36,966 nt of DNA, from IMG/VR virus record IMGVR_UViG_3300017757_000042, positions 1 to 36,966 of that record. One strand, given 5' to 3'. The first letter of the stretch is position 1. Each line of letters starts with the position of its first letter. Source of the DNA: a virus. The notes under the pieces were generated by a model. It saw only the letters and a program-made list of their open reading frames with translations. It was not told the DNA's origin and did not search any database. Positions 15,855-30,800 of this stretch are shown here, in pieces. A program made the position numbers and the translations under genes.

Positions 15855-18800
15855 ATGGCTGACAAGCAAATTAAAAAGTTACCAGGACAGTTACAAACTA
15901 CTGTACTGAAAAACTTTTTTGAAACTACAGTTGAGCAATTATTCAGTAAAAGTAATATTGAATCTATTTCAGCCTACGTAGGTAGAAAAGAATTTGAGCA
16001 ATTCAACCCTAATAATGATTTTTATGTACAAGAGCATACACCAGAAAGAGAAAAATATAGTTTAGAACCAGTTGTTAATTCTTTAGATCCAGTAGAAGGT
16101 GATTCTACAAACATATTGTTCTATGAGGACTTTTTAAACCAACTAAGCAGTTATGGTGCTGATACAAACAAACAAAACGTTTTATTCGACACAAACTTTT
16201 ACAGTTTCCTTCCACCAATTAATTATGATAAGTTAATAAACTATCAAGAATACTTTTGGAGTACAGAAGGCCCAAGAACTATTTCCATTAACGGAACCTT
16301 AGCAACACCTATCAATGTATTAAAAGATATATTAGGCAAGAAGTCTTATACTTCGCCTAACGGTATCGAATTAAAGAATGGTGCTGTAGTAGAGTTTACT
16401 GGAGAACATGTAATACCTGAATCTTACATGGGTGCTAGATATATTGTAGAGGGTGTTGGGGAAAGCATTATATTATATGCAAAAGAACAAAACTATAGTG
16501 CTGTGTTCTCAACTCCGGCTTTTGTACCGTGGGATCAAGAAATAATCACAGCAGAATCAAATTTAATTGCTACGGATAAACCTTCAGGCGCCATTACAGC
16601 GATAGGGTTATCAGGCAGACCATACTATGATGCATTAGGACAATTAACAGGAACAGTTTTTAATACCTTAGACGATATAACTGAATCAGGAGATACTTAC
16701 TGGAAAGGTTATGTTACAGGTGCAGGCGAATTTTTATCTTATATAAATGACGGTGAATATGGATTTGATAACAGTCCATGGGACGGTGGTAACACACAAG
16801 AAACACCAGACTATATGTTAATGCAAAGAGGAACAACGGATAATAATACCTGGAGTAGAATTAACTTTTGGCATCACAAAGATAGATTTTTAGAAGCAGG
16901 AAGTTCTTTGCCTGCTAAAAAATATAGAGCAAAAAGACCTATTTTAGAATTTGATAGAAATTTAGAATTATATAACTTTGGTAATAAGGGTTTAAGTTTT
17001 AGTGCAGATTTAAGTGGAGAAGATTATACTCTATCTGAAATAGAAGGCAGACCTGTAAGTGCTCCACTAGATAGCCAAGGTTTAAAAATTAATAATAAAA
17101 TTATTATACCGGATGAAGAAACAGCAGTATCTAGATATATCTATGTTGTAGAAGACGAGCAAAAACAAACTGTAAACGGTTCTGTTAGTGCGTCTGCTAC
17201 TATTGTATTAACATCAACAACCGATGTATACATAGGAGCAACTATATCAGGAACAGGTATTTCTGAAGGCTCCCTGGTATTAACAGTTGATAGAAGTACA
17301 AATACAATAACATCTTCAAATGCAGATACTATTGCAGATGGTACCGAACTAACATTCAAAGATAGAGTTAAATTAACAAGGCTTCCTGCAGATACAAATC
17401 CTACAGGAGCAATAGACGGAGATGGAAACTTTGTTCCTTACTCACCAGAAGTAGGCGATATTGTTTCAATATTATTTGGTAATAACCATCAAGGTAAAGA
17501 ATATTATTGGTCAGGAACAAGATGGTTGGTCGGACAGCAAAAAACTAAAGTAAATACTGCTCCATTATTTCAAGGATATGATGTTAATAAAAAGTCTCTA
17601 GGAGACACTTTAACATACCCGCAATCATCTTTTGCAGGTACTAAAATATTTTCATACAAACCTGGATTAACAAATACTGTTAATGATAGTGTTTTAGGCT
17701 TTCCGTTACACTACAAAAATTTTAATAACTTTAGTGAAATAGTTTACGATAATAATTTATCAGGAGACGTTATAAGTTACATACCGTTTGGTGGTAACTC
17801 AACAAACTTTGCTAAAGGTTACATTTACTACAAGAAAATATTACCTAACGGAGATGTTACATATGACACAACTTGGGTAGGACACAAACAACCGTTCAAA
17901 CAAAAAATAGAAGATACATTTATTGTTACTCAAAATAATTTAGATACAAAAAAACTTGTTTGGGAAATCACAGCAATACCAAATAACAATACACAACTTA
18001 ATGTAAAAGTAAATGGGTTAAAAAGAACAGACTGGACATATAATACAAATTTAAAAAGTGTTACATTTAATAGTTTTAATTTAGCACTTAACGATGTAAT
18101 AGAAGTAAGAACAACATCTGATACAGGTATTATTAAAGATGCTAAAAGAGAAGGTAGATTTGAATTACCTATTAGTTGGTATTCTAATACTGAAAAGGCT
18201 GATGTACTTACAATCAGTGAGCCTCAATATTTAGAGCATATTGTAAATTATGTAGGCGGGCAAGAAACTATAACAGGTAATATTCTAGGCACAAATAATT
18301 TTATAAACATAACAGATGATAAAACATTTGCAGACAGAATTGTTCAAACAGACGATGACTTGCAAATGGCAGGATTTTTAATAAGCAACGATAATTTTAA
18401 TATTGTTGATGCTATGAGATTTAACGGTGAAGAATACCTCAAATATAAAAACAGATTAAAGAAAGAAATTAAACGTTATATCGATAATAATGATACATCT
18501 AACATGACTAATCATGATATTTTAGAAGATGTATTACAAAATGTTATATCTTACAATCCTGGAAAACTAGTATTTGATTACAGTTACATGTTAGCATTAG
18601 GTGATAGATATGACGAAGAAACAATCATTACAAATAATATAGTACAAAAAGAATATACTCTTACAAACTATGCAGATAAAACAAATATAGAAAACACTAT
18701 ATTAGTTTATGACCAAGACGTAAATGGCAATGATATTATGTTGCTAGTTGATAACGATTATACAATAACATCTGCATCAGGTGTATGCACATTAACATTT

Positions 18801-21800
18801 ACAGAAAATTATAATTTAACATTAGGTAATACAATTAAAGTTAGATTCTTTAATAAAAATAGAGAAAGTGCTCAGTGTCCTCCAACAACAGCGGCAATGG
18901 GACTAACACCTGTTTACATTCCCGAAATATTATCAGACACAAGTTTTAAAGATGCTATTAATGTTATTGTTGGTCACGATGGAAGTAGAACTATAGCAGA
19001 CAATGACACACAAGACACAGTTCTATTAGAATTTGAAAAACGTGTTTATAATAGTATACAAACTGTTTATAGAGAAAGAATAAAACATCCAGACTTAAAT
19101 GTACATGATATTAGACCAGGGCAGTTTAGAACTACAGGCATAGATAGAACAACATACTATAATATATTAAGAGAAAACTTTAATAAATTTGTTTCTAGAA
19201 ATGAAGTAGATTTTGTTTCAAATGAATATTATGATGCTAATGATTCTAATACATGGAATTATAATTTTGGAACAGCATCTCCTAGTTATTGGAGAGGAAT
19301 ATTTGAAGCCTGTTACGATACAGAAAGACCACATACTCATCCTTGGGAAATGCTTGGCTTTATTAAAAAACCAACATGGTGGGATACTCAATATATTACT
19401 ACAACATATACCAATTATGGTAGTGGTAATAAACCAATGTGGAAAGATTTAGAAGAAGGAATTATTAGACAAGGCACAAGAGAAAATGTTACTAATGATG
19501 TATACAAACTTAATAATTCTTACAGACGTATAGGACTAAGTTTAGAATTACCTGTTAATATAAATGCTGAACGATTAGCACCAGCAAATATTGTAAACAC
19601 GGGTGCAACAACTAAAACAGTTTCTTGGTCAAATACAGATACAGGAACTGCTAGTGCTAATGCATCACCATTTATTAATACTACCGACGGTCTTAATTTA
19701 ACTGAAAGGACTAGTGGTGCAAATACATTTTTAAACATAACCACAAACAATTTACAAAATCATACAGTTGGTACATTCCCAATAGAAGGAAGTACGGCAT
19801 TTATAGAAAGTAAAGAATTAAAATATGTTATAGAATCAAATGCAACATCTAATACAGTTACATCTTTTGCAAGTGCAACAAGTACATCAAGTACTTCTGT
19901 AGGAATTGCAGTAAATGGCGCATTACTTTTTAATGCTAATGCAGGTGTAACAATAGATACTACAAGCAATTGGCATTATAACAACATGTATAGAAATGAA
20001 TCCGGGAGAGATACAGTTGGAGGTAATCCAGATTCAAACAATATTTATGGTTATATACAACCGGGACCAGAAGTGGTTGGATTATCTAATTGGCAATTAG
20101 ATACACACTCAACTATACTAGGTTGGGCATTTGATGGCTTACCAATTTATGGTCCATATGGATATACCGATAGATTAAATGATACCAGTGCAATTAAACG
20201 ATTGGAAAGCAGTTATAGTTTAAGAACAGGACCAAGGTCAGCAATAGCACCAGGAGTTGGTGGAACACCCTCAGGCGAGTTCATCGAGGACTATGTGTAC
20301 GATTCTGCAACAGGTGACCTAGACGAATTTAACGGCAGGTATGGAGTAACACCGGAATTCCCGGGTGGTACATACTATTACGTTGCAACATTAGATGCCG
20401 CCGGCAATCCAGCATATCCATATACAACAGGTCCAAAATATAGATATGCGCCAACAGATTTAGCAAATAATATAATAGGTGCAGGCACACATTCAAGTGC
20501 AGGCTCAGTAACTTATGTAAGAACAAATACATTAAACATTGCGTATGCATCTGATACAACATTAACAGGCTCCGACTGGAAGTTTGGAGATGGTGCACCA
20601 GTTGAAAATGCATGGAAATATTCAGAACAATATCCCTTCGCTATAGCGGAGGCACTATTTCTTACCAAACCCGGTAAGTTTGCCAGTGTATTTGCAGAAC
20701 CCGAAAAAATTATTCGTGGCTCTGCAAATGCCATTCAGTTGTTAGATAAAACAACATTAAAACGTTACAAAATTAAAGATGCAATAGTGCATGGTAACAT
20801 GGCATTAGATAAGAAAACATTATTAACAAATACAGGGTATACACAATTTATAGATTCCTATTTAAGATTCCAAGGTATAAGCACACAAAACGAATTTGCT
20901 ATACCATTTAAATCCGTTAACGGAAAATTAGGACATAAGTTTGCAGGCTTTATTGACAAAGATACTATGACGGTATTCAGTGATAGTTATAGTACAACTG
21001 GAGATAGTTCTAGTTTAATATTACCTCATGAAGATATTCAAGTTAATATACATCATGGTCCGATGAGTACAACAAATCATTATACGGGTGTTAATGTAGA
21101 ATTAACTACAGATGGATATTATAAAATAAGCGGATTTGCAAGTACAAAAAGATATTTTGAAGTTGGTGTTCCTAATAAAGATGGTCCGAAAACTGAAATT
21201 TCTGTGGGTGGGGAACCTGCTAACTTTAGTGGATTTGATATGAGTAGAGACTATGTTGCAGGTGACATAGTAAAATCAGGTTACAATTATTATCAGGCAA
21301 AAGAACAAATACCTGCAGGAACATCTGTAACAAATACAGAATTTTATCAAAGACTTTCTAAACTACCTACTATAGGCTCTGCAGAAGCAACATACTATCT
21401 AGAAGATACAGGCGAAGTTAAACGTGTAGAATACGGAACAGTATACAAAACATCACATGAGCTTTTTGAATTCTTAATAGACTTAGGAAGATACCAAAAA
21501 GTAATGGGGTACGACTTTAATGATTTCAATAACGAAATAGGTGACGTTAACGATTGGTTGTATTCAGGTAAGCAATTCTTATTCTGGAGTTTAGGTAATT
21601 GGTCAGCAGGAAATACTTTAAGTTTAAGTCCTATGGCTAGTAAAATTAAATTTGTATCTCAAGAAGGACGTATAAGCGACATTAAAGAATCCTTCAAAGG
21701 ACAGTTTAGCATATTAGATGAAACTGGTAAAAAGATATTGCCAACAGAATGTGCAATTACAAGAGAAGGACAAATAATAACAGTTTCTCCACCAGAAGGT

Positions 21801-24800
21801 TCACAAATATTTGGTATTATAATTCATACAAATAGTATAGAACATGCTATGCTTGTTAATAATAAAACAGTATTTGGTGACACAATTTATGATCCTGTGT
21901 TTAATCATAGACAAAAACGTTTAAAAGTAAAAGTTAAAAGAACTAAAAATTGGGATGGCTCATTAATGAGTGAGGGGTATTTAGTTACCGAAGATAGTCT
22001 CAAACCTAACTTTGATACTTTAGCACAAGACATGGGCCGATACAACGAAACAGGTTATCTGCCTGTTGAAAGACAAGTGTATGAAGCAAGTAGAAGACAA
22101 TATGGGTACAACGAAAGGAAGTACCTCAGAGAATTTGAACTGGTAGACGATAATCAATTTGATTTCTATAGTGGTATGATTCGAGATAAAGGAACAAAAG
22201 GCAGTCTAGAAAAACTATTAAACAGTGATAAGGTTCTAGTTCCTGGTAGTCTTGCTGTATATGACGAGTGGGCGTTGAAGGCAGGTGACTTTGGTGACGT
22301 GCAAAACCATCAAAGACTAGATGTAAAAATAGCAGACACAGAAATTACAAGTGAAAAACAATTAATACAAATTGTTTATCCAGAAGATATTGTTAGTACA
22401 GTTAGCGAAGTAGAAGTTTTAGGAAGAGTTAATAAATTTTATAGTGTACCTATATTAGAAATTGAGCCACCACCTGCAGAGATTCCAGGATCTTTCCAAT
22501 ATGGTGGAGGTACGACAGCAAAAGCAACTGTCAATCTTAATACGTCTGGCACAATTAAAGACATAACAGTCACAGAACCAGGATATGGTTATACTATTAA
22601 TCCTTCAGTAACAGTTATTGCGGCACAATTACTAACAGCAAATATTACAACTTACTTTAGTAAGCCATATGCAATTAGTAGTGCATACGTTCCTAATGCA
22701 GGTTCATTTAGTGGTAATGCATTAACAGGAATTTACTTGACAGACAATTTCTCAGCAAATGCGGCTTCTTTTGTTAATTTAAGTTCAGCAAGTAATATTA
22801 GTTTAGTTGCAGATGCAATCAATACCAATGCTAATACAAATGCTAATGTTAAAGCAGAAGTAATTACAATTAGTACTGCAAGTGGTAACACAACTGTTAA
22901 TAATCATATGTTACAGATTAGTGCAAACGACTTTACAATTGGTGGTAATTCAGATGCGGCAGTTATAGATGATATCACTAACAAATTAAAATTACAAGAA
23001 AAACGTTATCAACCAAGGCAACGATACAGTTTTGAAACTGCTAACACTACTACACAATCTGAAGTATTAGTGAATGTAAACGATACTGCTACAACAAACG
23101 GAACAGATTGGTTGTTTGATGCAGGTAGTAGAACAACTATCAATCCAACACAACGAACAACATCAGGTTCTATATCGTTTGACTTTACACCAATGTCAGG
23201 TACAAGTACAACACTTTCACCTATAGGTGGAATTACTTCAGGTGCTATAGCATCAGATAACTTACAAATTATTAACGGAGATTATCCCCATATAGAAGTT
23301 AAAGTTAACGGTGTATTATTAAGTGATACACTAGAAGGAAATACAGTAAGTGGATTTAGTGTAACCAATGTAGACAGTAATACAAACCGTATTACATTCC
23401 ATGACGTAACTAAATTACCACAACAAGAATTAAACTCTAACACACCTATAGAAATTATAGAATTGGCTACAGTAGACTTTGAGGATACCTATCAAGGAGA
23501 TTTACCTGGACAGTCGCTAAACATTAAAGTTAAAGCCAAAGATGCTTTAGCGGCAAAACTAAAACAAATTAGAACATTAGAAATAACACCTGATGTAAAA
23601 ACTGATGCAACAATATTAATTGATGTAGACGACAATACTAGAATGGTACAACGACCAACAGATATGAGAACAAAAAATCTGTGGCCCACAACATCAAGTG
23701 TTAGTCATGTGGGTATAGTAGATAGTAAATATACTCCATTACCAAATGCTGGATATGTTTCTACATATAATGTACAATATCAAGCAATGGATTTGCCAAA
23801 CTTTGAACGATTATTTAATAGAGATACAAGACCTGCAAGTAAAATTCCACAAAAGAATGATGTAGTACATTTTGCAAAAAGCGAACACTCAGAGTTTGAT
23901 GTTTACAAATTAGTAGAACCTGCAAATTCAAATATTGCATATATCGAAGAAGACCCAAATAGAGGAACAAGTTTCTTATACACAGATATAAGTTTAAATG
24001 AATATGCAAATGCAAACTATTTGGGTAATGCAGAAGTTGAAGCAAACATTACAAACTATTATGATTATGTAGTTGCATTAAAACGAGATGTAGATATAGA
24101 TCCTTATTATGCAAACGTACAATTACCGGATGGGGAAAAAGCATTTGATACATCACTTATGGATGTTAATACACCTGTAGCATTGTTTTTAAACGAAAAC
24201 CAAATTATAAAAAATTCTATTCAAATATCAGGGATAGGATATAAAGAGCCATTAAGATTAAAAATTGAAAAAGTAGAACCTGCACTAAGTGGAAATATTA
24301 GTAATGTTTCATACTACCTTGCATCATCTGAAGTATGGAATGTTGATGCAAACCTAACTGGTATTGGTAACACAATTAAAATAACACATGAAGGCACAGA
24401 ACAAATTGCAGACCTAGAAGATGGTTCTTATATAACATTTACTGATACAGCAAACACATACCCACTAGATAAAAGTCAAAGCGGTGTTGAATATAAAGCA
24501 AGTAATGTTAGTGTTAGTCCTTTAACAACCAAGCAAACAAAAACAGGAACATCAGATAACATTATACATACTGATACATTAGATGGAGCAGTATCCAGTA
24601 CTAATATTGTGCTCACAACAGGAAGTTTCAATATACAAGTAGGTCAAATAGTAAGTGGTACAGGCGTACCTGCAAACACAACAGTTTCTGCTATTACAGA
24701 TAATAAAAATTATACACTATCTACATCAGTAACAATGGGTAACGGTGTTGCTATTGGATTTGCTACAAGAGAGGATGTTTTTGCAATATCAAATGTTATA

Positions 24801-27800
24801 ACAACTTCGTTTACAGTTGAAGATGCAAATGTAAGTGCAAATATAAGCAGTAGTTCTCTAAGAGCACAAGTAAACAGCGGACTTAAATTTACAACAGATA
24901 TGGATCTAACTAATGTTGGTTTATTCAGTACAATGAAAATAAACAACATGGGATTATATAGTGGTATATACAGAATTGATAATAAGAATATAGGGACCGG
25001 TGAAGTTAGTGTTTATGGAACATACGTTGATCCATTTAGTGCTACTCACACGTTCACAGGTGTCGATACAACAACAATTACTGTACCAAATGCAAATACA
25101 TTTATACAACCAGGAATGCTTGTAAGCGGAGGTGATGTAGCGGCTAATACAACAATCGTTGATGTAACTTCCACAGGTGTTATTTTATCTGCAAATGCAA
25201 ACAGTGATGCAAATAGCAGTATAACATTCTCAGATAATTTATACGCAAATGCTACAGTGGTTCATGATAGTGTAAACATTACGTTTGCAGAAAATCATAC
25301 ATTAGCAACAGACGGTACTGATATTATACTTAATAAAACTGTAAACATCATTGACATGTCGCCGTCATATTATAACTGGGCTTGGAGAGTAAATGATGTA
25401 CCTACAGCAAATACATTAACTGTACAAGGGTTTGGATATGACCACCCTTACACTACTGGTGGCAACACTTACATAAGCAAAATAGATTTCATAACACATG
25501 GCACAGATGCTATAACAACAACACCCGGAGCGGATACTGACGCATATTTAATTTCAAAACATGACGGTGAAGTTTATGTTAATGGTGCCAAAGTTGCTAC
25601 GGCTTTCCCGATGTATACTTCTCAGGAGTATGTAGACGAAATTAATAGACAGATTCAAATTAAAAATGGTGCAGTTATAAATTGTGGATCATTTAGGATG
25701 GCATTACCTGGATTTTTAAATGTCCAAAGAAATGGTGGATCTGGTATGAGCGGAGGAGGTGGACCTTATAAGCCAGGAAAAACGTTGCCTAATAATACAG
25801 CAACAAATATAACAAGTACAAATCAAATACCAAACCCAGGTAATACTGCTGTAGTGCAAACTCCTATAGTGGGTGCGGCAAGTCAATCTACACCTAATAC
25901 CCCTGCATATCAAGGTAGAAAAATCACACCTGCAGTTGGACCTCCATTAGAATATTTAGGAGATAATCCAACAAGAGATGAAGCAAACGGTCATTACGGA
26001 CCAAATGGTGATTCTTTTAAAACGATGAATGCTCAACAAGACAATAAAAAAAATGCGGTTGATCCTTATCAAAACTACATAGGAACTTCATATTATTCAA
26101 ATGTAACTGTAAACAAATTTGGTATAATTCAGGGAATAACGTATCCAAGAACTTATTACAACTGGAATCCAGAAACAGGACAAAGAGGACTATGGATGTG
26201 GATGGGCACTCCTGCTGTATCAGGTTGGATCAATACGTGGATAGACCCAAATTCAGTAATAGTTCCTCCTCCACCAGGAGTTCCTAGTTTTACCCAGCCT
26301 GGGGCCGGATATGATACTTCCTCTGGCACTCCTCCGGTTAACACAAACACTGGAACTAATACAAGTACCAATACCAATACAAGTACCAATACCACAGTAG
26401 TACCGGCTTCGGCTGGTAACTCTCAGGGTGGTGCTGGAACAACTACATCCGGCACTGGAGTAGGAAGTACTAATGTAAATAATACAGGAACAACAGCGGC
26501 TGACTTTACGGCGTTAATTGCTATAACTCAACACGATGATGCATGTCCTGTACCTCCACCACCCCCTCCACCACCCCCTAATCCTCCGGTGGGAGAAGTG
26601 TGCAGGCAAGAAAGTAATTCTCTAGGTATAGGAAAGACAGAAACATTTAAGTATACATTTACATCTGATACTAGTCAAACATATCCAATAAAATTATTGT
26701 TTGATACTTATAGTGCTAAAGATAGAATTACAATTTATCAGTCTAGCAGTCAAATAAGCAGAGGAACAAAAGTTGCAAGTACTAGAGTTGGAGATGGTGT
26801 TAGTAACATTACACAGGCTGATATAAATGCATGGGCAAACACAACATTCCAGGCAAGTGTTGGACAAAATCCTTGGAATACGAATACTGGTGCAGTTAGT
26901 GGTTTATTAGGTCAAAATTATACACAACGAGGCGATGGATATGTAACAGAGAATGGTAAAATTTCTTGGACATACAACGCATCCTTAGGACAATATATTA
27001 CAATAACAGTTGAAAAAGATTCTAGATCAAGTACAGCATTTAGATACTTTTTGTGTTTCCCTGTTAACGATGCTAATGGAACAGGCTTCCCTGCTAGTGG
27101 CACAAACAATAATAATTCTGCGATTGGTAATCCTCCACCAGGTGGTAATCAAAGCCAGTTCCCGAATTTGGCAAACCAATCTTGGACTCAAACATTCCCG
27201 TCATACAACATAGGTGGTATACCAAATTTTGGAAACTTAGGAGGCGCACCTGGATATGGATATGGAAACTTTGGAATTGGCGGCGGTGGTGGCAACTATG
27301 GATTTATGGGAACAAATTATACATACTCTAGTACACTTGCCGGATTAACTGGAGTTAATATAGCAGGATTACCGAGTTATAATTTAGGACAAAATGTAGG
27401 CGGTGGTACAACTACAGCAAGTAACACAACAACTGTAGCAAATCAACCAACAAATAATATAAATTACTTAACTATTGGTGCTTTACAACAAAATTCTACA
27501 ACAGGACAATTTAGTGCAGTTCCAGGTTCAACTACAAACGTTCCTATCTGTCCACCTAAAGCAAGAATAAAAGTTTGCGGACAACAAAAGATGGTGGGTG
27601 CTGGAGATTCATTCTTTATTAACGGTGACGAAATATCTTTATCAGGTGCAACTGATATTGAAGCAGTTAAAACAGAAATACTTGCACAAACCTCATCAGT
27701 AGAGGTTATGATAACAACAGATGGCGCAACTCAAGAAAAATGTTTGTTTATTAGAAATAAAGTTTCTGACCCAATGATTATTAGAAATGGTTGTGCTGGT

Positions 27801-30800
27801 GGTGTACACAAAGAAGTATTAGACTACTCCTTAAAAGCAGATGAGCAAATGTGTTTTAACAAAGAAACTGTACAAAACCCAACAGTAACTACAACTACTA
27901 CTGGCGCTCAGAGATATAGTGTTAGTGGCGGAACAGTAGACTTAGCATCGGGTTCTACAGGAACTACTGCTTATGGAACACCAACAATTAAAACTCCTAG
28001 AGAATTACAACAAAAAGGAGAGAAGAGTAGTGTATGTGTTACTAGAGGCTCGGGCTATAAAAATGGTGATGTACTAAGAGTTATGGGTGGTACACCGGTA
28101 ATAGACAGCGGTTCTACAGGTATCGAATACCTAGTAATATCAAGTTCAGGTTATGGTTATGGAAATCAAGTAGGTCCAATTGGAAGACCTGTACAAATTA
28201 GAATAGGTTCTAGGGGAGAACCTGGTAATGGTGCTATGTTAGACTATAGTTCATTATCCTTTGACGGTAACGGCGGTTTATCCGGGATACAACTTCCAAA
28301 CAACCAGCAGATAATTAAGGTGCTAAGTGAAGGACAAGGATACAGCATAGACAACCCACCGACTATCACAGTAATAGGCGCTGGTAGTGGTTGTATAATA
28401 ACTGCTAAATTAAAAGAAAAAAATGTTGCAGTTGAAAAAACTGCTAAATTTATTGTAAAAGAGGTTGACCAAGAAGGTGCAATTATAGATTTACAAGTTA
28501 TAAACAGAGGAGTATATAAAATATTTCCAAGTGACTTAGATAGTGGTGTACCATTACAGTACGATATTAAACGTCCTATAGACGGGGTACCTACCAATGA
28601 GCTTTTAGGAAGTGATGTTGTAACTACAACAGGAATTGATCCCACAAAGGCAGGTAAAGGAATAGGTGCTAGAGTATTCTTAACAGCAAGAGATATTCCA
28701 ACTTGTAGTGAGAAGGGAACAGCATTAACAGATTTAGGATTACCTGAAGGACTTACATTCCCAATCCAACCAGCACAACAACTAGCAGATGACATTGCTA
28801 TTTGGAGTCCGTTAGATGAAAATGGTAATCCATTCTTTACAGGAGATTTTGTTACAGTAGGAACAGACGGAGAACTGAATACAGACCCTAATGCTCAAGG
28901 TGATGATCCGTTTGGAGAAATTATTATTGGTGGACCAAACATTGATGGTATTACATTATCAGATCCTTTAAACCCTGGTTTCTTAAATGCTATTGGTTTG
29001 CTGGAAGGCGACTATGTTTGTGATGAGCAACCACTATTTAAAAATATTGATGAAACTGGCATAGATCCTAAACTAGTAGTAGAAAAAGGTGCATTACAAA
29101 ACTTAAATTCATTGACTAGTGGAAGAGTTGGTCCTGCAGGAAATTATATAGGTACGATGCCTTGGAATACAGCATTTAATCTTGGAATGAATTTAGGTAA
29201 TGCAGAAATTATAGATAATTTATATGAATATGAACTTAGACAAATAGATGGACAACAGCCAATAACATTCACTGATGCATCATTGAATAGGCAAAACGTA
29301 ACACCGTTGCTTTTAAACAGTATGAGATTCGATACTGAAAGTGGATTAGACTTAGCAAATATTAGTAATGCTTGGATCGATAGTTACGGCACAACAAACG
29401 GTTGGGCATACTTAGAAAGTAATACTGTTATTAGACAACAAGAGGCACTAACAGATATTGCATTCTTAGATGATGTAATAATATATGACGAAGAAACAGC
29501 AGAAAAAGAATACGATATAAACTTATACGATCCATTCAAAGGTATTATACCAGGATTTATAGACAAAGAAATAACATATAAATCAGAATCAGATCCTGTT
29601 GTGTACGATCCAAAATACACTAAGTTCGGTAAAGAACAAGTTGGACAAACATGGTGGGATACTAGTAAAGTAAGATATAACTGGTACGAGCAAGGAGCCG
29701 GAACATATAGTAATGGATATAACAACACAGAAAGAAATAGAGATTGGGGTAGTAAATTCCCAGGTAGTCAAATTTGTATTTACGAATGGACGGAGAACTT
29801 AGTCGAGCCTAGTAACTACAGTGGCGAAGGAACAACACTTGGAGTCAATAATTTTATTACAGATAAAGAAATAAATTCTAAAGGTAAAGAGATAATTTAC
29901 TACTATTACTGGATAAGAAAATTAACTTCTGTTTCTGATAATGCAAAATTAAACTTAGGTAGAGATAAAAGTATTTTAGAACTAGAATTACTTCTAGAAA
30001 ATCCTGAAGGCAATAGAATGCCTTACTTAGGACTTATGTCTCCGGATGCATATACTGTAAACAAATTAGGTGACTTAATTAAAACAGAAGATTCAATTGT
30101 TAGTTTAAACTTTAGAAGAAAAGATTCTGGTCTATCTAAGAAACATTCTAGTTGGACACTAGCAGGTGAAGGTAATCCTAATGCTGTTATACCAAATAAT
30201 TTAAGTATTAAAGTTATAGATAGTTTAGCAGGATATAATGCTTTAGATGAAGTAGTTCCAGTTGAAGGACTAAGTCCAGGTGAAAGATATGGTAGTAAGT
30301 TTAGACCTAGACAAACTATGTTTAAAGACTTACTTGCGGCTAGAAAACAAATGTTCGAATCTTTAAATGATATATTTGCAGAAGTACAAATGAATACTAC
30401 ATTCAATGATTGGAGATTAGGTCTTCCTACTTCTACGCCTAACTTAGATACAGTCAACTGGTTTGAGTTGTTAAGAACAGATAAAATTACAGGCACAAAA
30501 TTATATTATAACAGCGACTATAAACCACTAAGAAAAGTTAAAACAGATAAGCAGTTGCAATTAATTAAAAACTTATTGGATAAAAGTGTAATACAAGTAC
30601 AGGCAAAAGATAGCGATCCATACAAGTTGTATGAATATTCTAAAGGTACAAAAACATTTAAACTTATTGCAATTGAAAACGAAACTGTCGAATGGAACAG
30701 CAGTATATATACAGCCAGACAAACATTAGCCGTAGGACAGGAAGTAAGACAAATACTAATACATTTATATTACAATGTGTTTACAGGTTCTAATAAGATT

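Noticed and set aside
28244-28795. Leftward 183-residue frame opposite gp7
   Set aside because: Antisense shadow of conserved gp7 sequence, Ser/Pro/Ile-rich with no family resemblance and no ribosome site. The same holds for the leftward frames at 30023-30496 and 31157-31576 and for the rightward frame at 1950-2414 opposite gp46.
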